DNA of 64,000 nucleotides from Histomonas meleagridis. Taxonomy: Eukaryota; Parabasalia; Tritrichomonadida; Dientamoebidae. The notes under the pieces were generated by a model, which saw only the letters and a program-made list of their open reading frames with translations, did no database searches and had not been told where the DNA came from. Shown one piece after another: positions 29,449 to 38,839 of this stretch (the first letter of the stretch is position 1; each line of letters starts with the position of its first letter). Where the stretch lies: the NCBI GenBank assembly GCA_020186115.1, contig WSYJ01000186.1, forward strand, positions 558,001 through 622,000, written 5' to 3'. The translations under genes and the position numbers were made by a program.

Positions 29449-31355
29449 ATGTTTAGTATTGAGAATGCTATGAAAGGTATAAAAACTAATGTTGTTACTG
29501 CTCCTGAAATTATTGATCAAGATGACTAACAAGAAGTTCCAGAAAATTATCCAACACATGATCAAATAACAGAAAAATTTGATAATTTAACTTCGATAAC
29601 AATATTTCAATTATATTATAACATATCACCATCAGATGAAAATATTCTACAAAAAGTCATACTCATAACACAATAAATAATGATTTAACAGTAAATGGGG
29701 ATGTACAAGTTACTTCATTATATGGATTTCAATCATCAACTGCAGATAGTGGTAAATGGGATACAAAATTATATGTACCTTCTATTATTACATTACAAGA
29801 TGACGGTGTTGTAGAAGTTGGTCAATATATTGATATGCATTATAATGCAAGTTATGATAAAAATGATACATATAGAATTACTGATAATACTAATTCATTA
29901 GATTTTAAATCAAAAACTGGTCCATCATCAAGTTTTGGAAGTAACGGGAATATTCAATGTGCGACTATAAATAATGTAGATACAACTAAAATATAGGGTG
30001 TCCAACCCTAAGTGTAGCATCTCCATATGTGAGCATATTTAATTATCAATAAATATATATAAATAATATATGAATATAACATTTTATTTTTTATGAATAT
30101 GAAGTTTCATAAAAAATTAGATATAATAAGATATTTGAACTTTTTCGATAGAAAATTGGCAAAAATATACGTTTAAAATTATCGAAAAGTTCAAAATGGA
30201 ACTCGATCAGAAATCAATTGCGATTTTACAACACTTACAAGGGAAAAATAAAAAATCAATATATACAGAAATGAAATTGACTCTTCAAGATCAATGTATT
30301 CCATCAATGTAAGTTTTTTCCCATTGATCTGTCATACACATAGTTAGAATGATATAACAGATATTTTTACAGCATCAAATACAGAAAATATAACATGTTC
30401 AACAATTAATGGTTTTGCTTCAAATTCATATCCTTCATATTCGAATGTAGATATTAGTGTACCCTCAATTGCAGTTATTAAAAATGATGGTGTTTTAGAA
30501 ACAGGTCCATATATAGATATGCACGATAAAAATTAATATGGTGCTGATTATACTTCTGATGATAATTTATTGATAAAACCAAATTAACAGATATATGGTT
30601 TCAGTTTTATTCAAGAAAAAGATATATTAGATTGTAATAGATTGAATGTCACAGAGATAACTTGTTATCACACTTATCCAAGTCTAATAGAAAAATCAGG
30701 AAATACATAAAAATTATTAGGGAGAATTTATACAGATAATACAATCAATTATACACAATATGGAAGATTATATTTTGATTCAGTGACAAAAAAGAAACAA
30801 AATGATGATACTTATGATGATATGAGTGCTTCATCATATATTATTGCAACTACATATAGTACGTATGAAGGTGATGGATATATTGAACGAATATATACAA
30901 CTATTATTCATTATGCTCCTGTTACAGAAGATTTAACACAATTTCAAATTGGTTCACCAGTATTTTTAACAGGTAATGTTTATACTATAACCAATAAAGG
31001 TAAATATGTTACAAATACTACATCAACTGATTGTATTCCATCAGTTAAAACTACAGGCACTTATAAAAAATATTTATGTATTTGTGTAGCTAAACATGTA
31101 ACTGGATATAAAGCTTCAATAGGTGAACTTATTAAAAGAGAAGTAGAAATTTTACAAGATACTATTGATTACGCTTCACATGGAGATTTTTATTTTAGAG
31201 TAAATAATACCGCAGATTATGAAATTGGTGATGTAATATTATTTGATGGTAATAAATTATCAGACGATTTAGTAATAACTACTAAAATATTAAATTCAAT
31301 GGTTGGTAAAAAAACAGGAAAAATAGATGACCATTTATTAAGTGTATACAAATAA
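29449..31355 (+). pseudogene. Maverick fibre/attachment-like protein, broken
   Basis: Starts MFSIENAMKGIKTNVVTAPE, with TAA where a Gln is likely at about 29527. Further on, the motif LQDDGVVEVGQYIDMHYN and a second copy-like stretch IKNDGVLETGPYIDMH are typical of the long fibre-like Maverick protein. The last 190 codons (30783-31355) are open and rich in Thr, Tyr and Asn, fitting a beta-structured tail. A ~350-bp insertion at about 29995-30350 interrupts it. Confidence 0.5.
29995..30350. mobile_element. Probable short transposon insertion inside the fibre-like pseudogene
   Basis: Protein similarity breaks at about 29994 and resumes at about 30354 (DITDIFTAS). Between lies an ATG (30196) followed by MELDQKSIAILQHLQGKNKK, like a transposase helix-turn-helix start, preceded by complementary GAACTTTTTCGATA and ATCGAAAAGTTC. 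TA dinucleotides occur at both junctions. I could not match terminal repeats, so it may be a deleted mariner-type copy. Confidence 0.3.
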
Positions 31356-31390
31356 TAAAAAATAATTTATTTCATTTTTATTCTTTTATA

Positions 31391-32050
31391 TGATGGATCC
31401 ATTCAATAAAAGATAAAGAGAGATACGAAATTTATTCGAAACAATAATTAGGAATGAATTAAATAATCAAAATTCAACATCAAAAGGTGATTTGTATCTT
31501 CAAAATTTCATTAATTTTCTAGATGAAAAATATAATGAGGAGGTTAAATTTACTCCTGAATTTAATACTGGTACAGAGCACTTATTTGATACATACAACA
31601 ATATAGTTAATTATTTTATAGATAACATTTCAGAGAGAATAACAGGTTAACAATATAACAATAAAGGTTCTATAAATTATTAACGATTTGAATATAATAT
31701 TATTAAAAATTATATCGAAAATGAAAAAATAACACCTATAAATGGAAAAATTGGGCGAAAATCAATCCCAGAGCATTATGAATTTTATATTAGAACGATT
31801 ATTATAAAATTGAATGATGTGTTGGCACATGAAGTTTTTGAAGCTAAAAAAAAGCCTATTAAATTTAATACATATTGTAAAGAATAAAAAAAAATTTATA
31901 TGGTTATGCTGAAACCACTAAAACAGATGCAAAATATTGTTATTTATTAGCAGTAGAAGTTATATCCAGATTTTTATTTGCTACTTCTACTAATATAAAA
32001 ATAAATGATAAAATAACTAGAAAGAAATCAATAGAATCTATAGCTAAAGC
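31391..32050 (+). pseudogene. Integrase-like remnant of the Maverick
   Basis: After a short broken frame starting near 31391 and further broken pieces, a segment at about 31910-32050 reads YGYAETTKTDAKYCYLLAVE followed by VISRFLFATSTN, like the first Asp region of a retroviral-type integrase core. Several stops precede it. Assignment rests on a short stretch. Confidence 0.35.
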
Positions 32051-32054
32051 TTAA

Positions 32055-32235
32055 TTATAGGGCCATAACCTCATCACACCTGAAGGAAAGAACCAACTTC
32101 AGAACCAGTTTGGTGGTCATACCAATGAGTGGATTTTCATTGAGAGCTCTTGCGACATCACATCAAGATCTCGAAACCACACTAAAACTTTAACCGTTGG
32201 CAAAATCCCAACCATATTGAAGTTAGGAAATAAAT
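32055..32235. other. Short coding-like scrap of different base composition
   Basis: Around 45% GC by eye and open on the plus strand for about 58 codons (EGKNQLQNQFGGHTNEW region) to a TAA near 32235. It looks like a fragment of an ordinary gene, not of the Maverick. I do not recognise it on either strand. Confidence 0.25.
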
Positions 32236-32266
32236 AATATTTTAAAGGAAAATATTCAAAAAGATT

Positions 32267-34810
32267 TTAAGAAGCTTCTTTATACTTGGATAAAAGATTC
32301 TCAATATCTTTAGCAACGCTCTTGTCTGCTGTCTTTGAATGACATACTACATCAATTGGTTGCAAATCATGGTTTTTAAGGTGTGTTGTTGCCTTGTTTT
32401 GGAGTAAGTATTCAACAATATCTTTGGCACCCATAAATGAAGCATAGTATAATGGAGTTGTTCCTTCATTTGAGAGGGCATTGACATCGAGATGTTCTTG
32501 TTCAACAAGATATTGAACAATTTGCAATGACTGTGCCATTGCAGCTTCGTGAAGGAGTGTCAATCCAGTCTTTGGATCTCTTTCATTCTTATCAAAGTGT
32601 TGAACTTGCAACAGGTAATCGACAATTTGGAATTGCTTATTTTTAATTGCATTGAACAAAGGACTGTATCCATCTGGTGTTGTCGCATGTTTGTTGCATT
32701 TAGTTTTTTCACAGAGATATTTGACAACAATGATATCACCTCTTATGACAGCAGCTAGGAATGGAGTGATTCCATTTGAACCAATCTCAGTATCAATAGA
32801 ATCATATTTAATAAGGAATTTAATGGTATCAATGTTTTGATCCTTGCAGGCATTTTCAAACATTGTTTCTCCATCACCCATTTTTGCATTAATGTTAGCA
32901 CCATGTTTAACAAGATATATAAATGAATCAATTCGACCCAAAATATAAGCAACATGAAGAGGGGTGAATCCTTCGTCACTTAAGATTTCAGTATCTGCAC
33001 CTGATTCAACAAGTATCTCAACATTATCAATATCCTCTTCGTTCTTCATGACGGCAACGTGAAGTGGTGTGTTTCCATCTTTACCGACAATATTTGGATT
33101 TGCACCATGATCAAGCAAATACTTGACCATATCATAAAGTTCAGGCTTTTGGGCTGCAAAGTGGAGGAATGTATACCCTGCGATCTCATTCTGGTAGTTA
33201 ATATCTACAACCTTATTGTCAATGTAGTAAGCAAGAATTTCCATGTTTCCACTGATTGAAGCCAAAACAGGTGGGATGTTGTGATTTGCATCAGTGCAAA
33301 ATGGATCACAGTGCTGCTCTTGATGAAGGTATTGAAGAACTTCGACATGGTCTGTGATAGCAGCAATCCAGAGAGGTGTCATATTCTCCCCCGATTTCTT
33401 CTCTTTGTCAACCAATTTGTTTTCAAGGAGATATTTAACGATTTTAAGTGAGCCTGATTTGCATGCAATATGGAGGCTGTTAAGACCAACTGGATTTTCA
33501 GCGTTTGGATCCATGTGAAGTTTCTCAATTAAGTATTTTGAGATCTCAGTCTTCGAATAATTGACAGCACACATAAGGGGAGTAATGGACTCAAGTATTT
33601 GAATGAATTCATAATTTTGTTGTTCAACGAAATATTTGACAATTTCAAGAGTGCCGTACATAGTTGACCACCATACTGGAGTATCGTGACTTTCACATTG
33701 AGCATTGACATCAGAATTCTTCTCTTCAACAAGGTATCTGATGCTTTCGAGCTGTCCACCCATAATGGCAGTGAAGAGTGGAGTAAATTTCTTCCCGAAA
33801 GTTGGCTCTGAAGCACTAATGTAGTCCAAATTCATGATGTACTTAACAAATTGAGGAGAGCAATATTGAGCAGCATCATGAAGGATAGTGGTAAATGATT
33901 CATCTTCGACCGCTTTGATGACAGGAACACCCTTTAAGAGCAAGAAGAAGAATGTGCGATAGTTCTGGTATTTCAAAGGAATATTGAGTAACATTATTTT
34001 TTCAGGGAGATTGTCGAAGAGAAATTGAAGTATGTTGTAACGATGGAAATGAGCTGCAACTATGAGACAAGAATGAGAAAACGGAACGCCATTTTGAGCC
34101 AAAAAAACAACAATTCCTTCATGTCCTCCTGCGCATGCATAAAGAGGAAGTTCCTCGGTCATTTTGGCGCCTTTTTGAAGAAGGTAGTTGAAGCACTTGA
34201 TTGAACCATGAAATGCAGCCAAACAAATCAAACTAACTGATTCTTCATTACAAACATTATATGACGGCTTAAGAGGACCAACTTTGATACGTGCATTAGG
34301 TGGGAGGATTTTGAATATTTGATTTGTGGGATCATCAAGGAGTATGCTGTAATGAACCGTGTCTTGTGGATAGATTTGGTATACCAATTCTTTCAGAGAA
34401 CTATCATATCTGCCCTCTTTTTCATCAGGGATAAGTTTTTCTTGACTAAGAATATAAAGCAAATTGTCTTCTGCTGCCAAAACCTGATCAGCAAGTGTTA
34501 CAGCTTCTGGTAAAACTTTGAAAATTTCACGAATAAGTTGTGTGCAAAACTTTCGGTGGAGAGGACGAAGATCAACATAGTTTATGAGGATTTGTATGAG
34601 GTGAGGAAGCTCTTCTTTATGTGCACTGAAGTAATTAATGAAATTAGTAATGATAGTTTTCTGCGTTTCTTCATCATTGAGACCCACATTATAAAGGCTT
34701 TCAATGAGTGTAATGATATCTTTGAATTGTTCCCACTCTTTGGTCTTTTCGACGTCGGCCAAGGTGTTTATTTCAATCCCTTCTGTGGTTGGAAATGCCT
34801 TTGATTCCAT
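32267..34810 (-). CDS. Intact DUF3447-type ankyrin-repeat protein
   Basis: 847 residues. The N-terminal ~180 residues form the helical non-ankyrin domain of this trichomonad family. From about residue 185 to 840 ankyrin repeats follow, degenerate at first and then regular (for example TPLHVAVMKNEEDIDNVEIL, TPLYYASFMGAKDIVEYLLQ). There is no signal peptide or membrane span, so it is probably cytosolic; partners are unknown. Unlike the broken arrays in this window it has no spacers and a richer codon use, so it is a functional gene. Start: TCACTT lies 5-10 nt before this ATG. Stop is TAAA. Confidence 0.9.
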   Translation of the reverse strand: MESKAFPTTEGIEINTLADVEKTKEWEQFKDIITLIESLYNVGLNDEETQKTIITNFINYFSAHKEELPHLIQILINYVDLRPLHRKFCTQLIREIFKVLPEAVTLADQVLAAEDNLLYILSQEKLIPDEKEGRYDSSLKELVYQIYPQDTVHYSILLDDPTNQIFKILPPNARIKVGPLKPSYNVCNEESVSLICLAAFHGSIKCFNYLLQKGAKMTEELPLYACAGGHEGIVVFLAQNGVPFSHSCLIVAAHFHRYNILQFLFDNLPEKIMLLNIPLKYQNYRTFFFLLLKGVPVIKAVEDESFTTILHDAAQYCSPQFVKYIMNLDYISASEPTFGKKFTPLFTAIMGGQLESIRYLVEEKNSDVNAQCESHDTPVWWSTMYGTLEIVKYFVEQQNYEFIQILESITPLMCAVNYSKTEISKYLIEKLHMDPNAENPVGLNSLHIACKSGSLKIVKYLLENKLVDKEKKSGENMTPLWIAAITDHVEVLQYLHQEQHCDPFCTDANHNIPPVLASISGNMEILAYYIDNKVVDINYQNEIAGYTFLHFAAQKPELYDMVKYLLDHGANPNIVGKDGNTPLHVAVMKNEEDIDNVEILVESGADTEILSDEGFTPLHVAYILGRIDSFIYLVKHGANINAKMGDGETMFENACKDQNIDTIKFLIKYDSIDTEIGSNGITPFLAAVIRGDIIVVKYLCEKTKCNKHATTPDGYSPLFNAIKNKQFQIVDYLLQVQHFDKNERDPKTGLTLLHEAAMAQSLQIVQYLVEQEHLDVNALSNEGTTPLYYASFMGAKDIVEYLLQNKATTHLKNHDLQPIDVVCHSKTADKSVAKDIENLLSKYKEAS

Positions 34811-34815
34811 TTGTT

Positions 34816-34821
34816 AAGTGA
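34816..34821 (-). promoter_or_regulatory. Initiator element of the ankyrin gene
   Basis: On the minus strand TCACTT, with TCATTT just upstream of it, fits TCA-pyrimidine-T/A directly before the ATG at 34810. Confidence 0.55.
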
Positions 34822-34977
34822 AATGAAAATTAACCCGAACTTCAAAAATTCACTTTTATTTTAAATTTGAGATGGTATTGAAATAACGCAAACAGCCATT
34901 GAATAAGCGCGTATGATTCTGAAAATGATTAATCAACACAAAGAATCAAGCTGAATCCTAAGCAGTTTGTGAAGGTT

Positions 34978-34998
34978 CGTGGGGATGAGGTTCCCACG
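34978..34998. other. Hairpin next to the duplication boundary
   Basis: CGTGGGGA and TTCCCACG form an 8-bp stem (one G-T pair) around a 5-nt loop, two bases before the start of the Rab duplication at 35000. Confidence 0.45.
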
Positions 34999-34999
34999 A

Positions 35000-35469
35000 T
35001 AAAAAAATACAATAAAAACATCATTAAGCCTAATTTCTATAGTCAACTTGATTTGGTTATAACTTCAAGAAGATCTTAATTTTTAAAATCAATGTGAGTA
35101 AAATTTCAATTGATGAATAATATTCAAAATAATTATATCAATAGAAATCGTTTAGTTAACAACATTTTTTACCATCTTTATTAACTTCCAGCTTGCTACT
35201 AATTTGTACACTTGGTTCAGACGCAAGTCTATGCATTACATTTTGAAATAATCTATCAACATTAAGCCCAGTAAGAGCTGATGTCTGGAAAAACGTAAAA
35301 TCATTTTCTTCAGCATATTTAAGAGCAGTAGCTTCATCAACTTTTGATGATCCTTGAACCAAATCAACTTTGTTTCCGACAAGATATAGGACTGAGCTTC
35401 TTCCAACAGAGTTTTTGAATGCTTCAAGCCATGTTGGGATTCCTTCAAAAGTACTTACGGAATTTACAT
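35000..35469. repeat. Right (source) copy of the ~470-bp duplication
   Basis: Covers the 3' flank and the C-terminal half of the intact Rab gene; the other copy is at 27332-27801. This copy has the complete gene next to it, so it is the source. Confidence 0.85.
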
Positions 35470-35740
35470 CATAAACAAATATTGCAGCTCTTGCATTTCT
35501 ATAATAAATTGGTCCCAGAGACCGATACTGTTCTTGGCCTGCTGTGTCCCAAATTTGGATGCTGAATTCTTCTCCTTTAATTTTTTTTGTATAATTATAA
35601 AACGCTGCACCAATTGTTGGTTCATAATTATCCGTTGATTCTTGTTTCAGTAAACAATTAATGAGAGCAGTTTTCCCAACACTTGGGTTACCAATAAGAA
35701 TAACCCGGTTTGACTCCATCCTTCTTGTAGTTCTAAGCAT
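35156..35740 (-). CDS. Rab-family small GTPase, Rab5-like
   Basis: 194 residues with all G motifs: GNPSVGKT (17-24), the switch I Thr in YEPTIGAAF (39-47), WDTAGQE (64-70), NKVD (123-126) and TSAL (153-156). It ends in CC, for double geranylgeranylation. The region YRSLGPIYYRNARAAIFVYD resembles Rab5/Rab21-type proteins, so an early endocytic role is likely but not proven; trichomonads have many Rabs. The ATG at 35716 (residue 9) would give a more usual N terminus, and either start is possible. The stop TAA is followed by CTAAA. Confidence 0.9.
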   Translation of the reverse strand: MLRTTRRMESNRVILIGNPSVGKTALINCLLKQESTDNYEPTIGAAFYNYTKKIKGEEFSIQIWDTAGQEQYRSLGPIYYRNARAAIFVYDVNSVSTFEGIPTWLEAFKNSVGRSSVLYLVGNKVDLVQGSSKVDEATALKYAEENDFTFFQTSALTGLNVDRLFQNVMHRLASEPSVQISSKLEVNKDGKKCC

Positions 35741-36127
35741 TCAAAAAGTCAGAATTCTAACCATATAAACTTTTTAAATTAACCTGTTGTTGGCTGAAAA
35801 AAATATATATGAAATTAAAATTTTTATTTAACAAAGAAAATATAGTATGGCTACAATATAAAATTCAATTATATGAGTAAGTATTATGATAATATTGCTT
35901 TTTTTGCCTACATCAAAAAAATTGATGATTATATGAAATTTGTTTGAATAGCGATTTACTTTGATATTGTACAACTATAATTTGCTTATCTTCAATTAAT
36001 TTTTATTGTTTATGGAGATAAAGACGTTCTAAATAAAAAATACGATCGAAATGGTTTGAAATAAGAAACCGTTGAATGTTTGAAATGTTCACATATTAAA
36101 CGGTTCCTCTGAACAAATGAACTATAG
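35741..36127. other. Unassigned AT-rich stretch
   Basis: No gene or repeat seen between the Rab gene and the transposon. Confidence 0.4.
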
Positions 36128-36129
36128 TA

Positions 36130-36480
36130 ACGTCTGATTGGTGTGAAAATGTCTGAAATGAAGTGAAAATCTGTCACTCTGACATCTATCGGCCCTTCTC
36201 AAAATTGAATGAAGGTCAAACGTACGAGCAATTTTAAGCCAGTTTTCTGGGTGAAAAAAATGTAGTTATCAATGAATAAACAATATCCATTCAATACATA
36301 ATTTTTTTCCTTTATGAATGTATCATGAAAACTCAAAAATCATCAAATTTTAAGAATAATTTCGATTTTGAAAATCTGTGTAAAACTCGAGTTTTTTGAT
36401 ATAATTCGATTGAAACATATGAGCGCATTTATAAGCATACAAAATTTTGTGGAAATTTCCTTTACTGATTCAATTTCACT
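36130..36480. repeat. Left terminal inverted repeat
   Basis: About 350 bp, reverse-complementary to 37839-38188 and almost identical where I compared it. Confidence 0.88.
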
Positions 36481-36540
36481 TCATTTCTTGTTGATAAATT
36501 TTTAGTTATCTGCAACATATTCATGTGTTGCTTTTCTTAT

Positions 36541-37826
36541 TCATTTATCCCTAAATTCTTCTTCGAATTCAATGTCAATTACTTGACCATTGTGAATTTT
36601 CAATTTAAATCCTGCAGCTTCCCACGAACTTCGAATCAAATTCTCATTGAGAAGGATTGGCATGCCTTTTTGATTTTTAAAAGTTTTTGAGTAAACTTGG
36701 AATATGCTTTGTCAACAAAAATTGTTGAATATTTTCTCTTCAGTGCAGAAAACAAAGACACATCAAGCATTTGAACTATATGACTTGAGTGAGACGGAAT
36801 TGGGATAAATTCGATATCTCCGATTTCATTAAGTGCTTGCTCAATTTTGGGTCCAAAATGTGCCGTGCATCCATCAGCGATTATTACACAATGCTTGTTT
36901 CCTTCTATGTTATCACGAATTAATTTAACATATGGAGCAAGGTGATATTTGACCCAAAATAGCATCGAATCCTGCGTCATATATCCCTTAGGAGTATAAA
37001 TGCATGTCCCCCATCGACAAAAGAAAGTTTCTTCAAGATCTTGATCAAAAGTCTTCCTGGTAGACAGTAAAAGTGGTCGTATTGATAGACATGAAGCTGT
37101 AATTGCTGCTACAAGAGATATGTGATGCTGTTCGACTGTTGCCCTCCAGTATGGTTTTATTTCACAATCATTGCATATAAAAACGCTTTTTGTTTTACCC
37201 TTATCTGGTCGCTTGCTGAAACCCGTTTCATCGAAATTCATCAATAGATGCGGATTTGGAGGGTCAATCAAAATGCGCTCGATATTGGCAATATATTGAT
37301 GAACTTGAGCAATATCAATTGAAGCTCTTTCTTCATCTACGCATGAAACTTTGACTTTTGTAATTCGATCTTGATGTCTTTTACAAAAATTAAAACACCA
37401 ATCTCGACTGAAATCACGATCTATACCTGTCCTTTTCTTATATACTTCAGATGCAATATCCCTGACTTCTTTTCCTGTGAGACAAGAATTGTGGCATTGT
37501 GCATTAAAAATAGAATTAATAATGAAAATTTCTTCTTCTTCAGTTAGTAATTGTGCTGGTGGTGGAATTTTTTCTTTTATAACGTTGACATCATCACCTC
37601 TATGCGCTTTATAGTATTTGCGCGGAGATATGCCGAGAATTTGGCACAATTGATTTACAGTTATTGTTGGATGAATTTTTTTGATTAAATTAATGCGAAT
37701 GAGTAATGATTTTTCGGAACGAAATTCAGCACTACGACATGCAGTGTGGACCTTCATGCCATCATCAAAACCAAGAGTATTGCAGCATTGCGTCAATGTC
37801 GGAATAGAATTTGAATTCATCTTCAC
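36541..37826 (-). pseudogene. Transposase with DDD triad, one frameshift near the C terminus
   Basis: 396 codons are open (37826-36636). An N-terminal helix-turn-helix region (about 35-70) precedes a DDE_1-type core: Asp199 in NFDETGF, Asp318 in IIADGCTAHFG and Asp355 in VQMLDVSLF, giving DD36D spacing as in pogo-like transposases. The frame ends early at 36636, but a neighbouring frame continues with good family character (MPILLNENLIRSSWEAAGF) to a TGA at 36541-36543. The switch sits at an A run of five (36674-36678 on the minus strand), so one A was lost there, in the genome or in the assembly. All catalytic residues lie before the break. Confidence 0.85.
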
Positions 37827-37838
37827 AAATAAAAATAA

Positions 37839-38188
37839 AGTGAAATTGAATCAGTAAAGGAAATTTCCACAAAATTTTGTATGCTTATAAATGCGCTCAT
37901 ATGTTTCAATCGAATTATATCAAAAAACTCGAGTTTTACACAGATTTTCAAAATCGAAATTATTCTTAAAATTTGATGATTTTTGAGTTTTCATGATACA
38001 TTCATAAAGGAAAAAAATTATGTATTGAATGGATATTGTTTATTCATTGATAACTACATTTTTTCACCCAGAAAACTGGCTTAAAATTGCTCGTACGTTT
38101 GACCTTCATTCAATTTTGAGAAGGGCCGATAGATGTCAGAGTGACAGATTTTCACTTCATTTCAGACATTTTCACACCAATCAGACGT
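37839..38188. repeat. Right terminal inverted repeat
   Basis: About 350 bp, pairs with 36130-36480. The transposase ATG starts 13 bp inside it. Confidence 0.88.
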
Positions 38189-38235
38189 TAATATATAACC
38201 ATAAATTCAAATTGAACAAAAGATGTAGATTTATG

Positions 38236-38730
38236 TTATCTATGAATTACCACAATTACAATAATAGCTACAACAACAACACATACAGCAACAGATACTC
38301 CAATTATTGTAGCCTTGTTATTATTATTGTTAGTATTTTTACCATCTTCAGCATTATTATTTTCATTTTGTGCATTAGTTAAAATATCTTCAATTTCTTC
38401 TAATGTCTTTACTTCATTTAATTGATTCTTTTGATCTTCGCTTAAATTTTGTAAAACTTTTTGTTCAATCTTTACTTTCTTTTATGCAAAAATTAAATTA
38501 AATTTTTCAATCTCATTCTCTTTTTTAGCGTCACTTAATACTTTTTAGATTGTTTCTTTATCTTGTGCTTCTTCAATTTGTTTTTTATATTTGTTCATTA
38601 ATGTTTCATTTAAATGACGAAACTGCATGTAAACGAGGTACGGTTCGACGTCATAATAAAAAGAAAAAAGTGTCGTTACTATGTCTCCAAAAAATCTAAA
38701 GAATTGACTCACAATTTTTTTCGTATGCAC
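38236..38730 (-). pseudogene. C-terminal part of a membrane protein, broken by stops
   Basis: About 165 codons with two in-frame stops (near 38547 and 38484). Read through, they encode a Lys/Glu/Gln-rich helical stretch, an Asn-rich linker and a single hydrophobic span ATIIGVSVAVCVVVVAIIV followed by a short basic tail, the usual end of trichomonad surface proteins. The 5' part is missing. The transposon lies 46 bp beyond its stop. Confidence 0.6.
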
Positions 38731-38839
38731 TACTCTCCAAATACAAAATATTTACAGTATCGCATCTAATGCATTCACAAGATCTAATAAAGTAAATCGC
38801 AAGTGATGCAAAATGACAAAAATGTTTTTATCAATTTGT

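Larger units (their letters stand above)
28786..32050 (+). mobile_element. Degraded Maverick/Polinton segment
   Basis: Three consecutive plus-strand pieces match proteins I know from trichomonad Mavericks: a minor-capsid-like protein (29087-29428), a fibre-like protein (29449-31355) and an integrase-like piece (31391-32050). All carry stops or frameshifts. Polymerase, packaging ATPase and protease genes are absent, and I could not find terminal inverted repeats. 28786-29086 is non-coding and slightly GC-richer; it may be a terminal region. Confidence 0.6.
36130..38188 (-). mobile_element. Full-length Tc1/mariner-superfamily transposon (pogo/DDE_1-like)
   Basis: 2,059 bp bounded by TA on each side (36128-36129 and 38189-38190), the target duplication of this superfamily. 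The ends are ACGTCTGATTGGTG and its complement. Inverted repeats are about 350 bp long, unusually long for the group, and look nearly identical. One transposase gene lies between them on the minus strand. Confidence 0.9.

Noticed and set aside
34960-35000. Helitron 3' end (hairpin near a boundary)
   Set aside because: No CTRR terminus after the hairpin and no Rep/helicase sequence nearby.
36130-38382. Plus-strand frame 38029-38382 as a gene
   Set aside because: It begins in the transposon's inverted repeat and runs into the Asn-rich pseudogene on the other strand.
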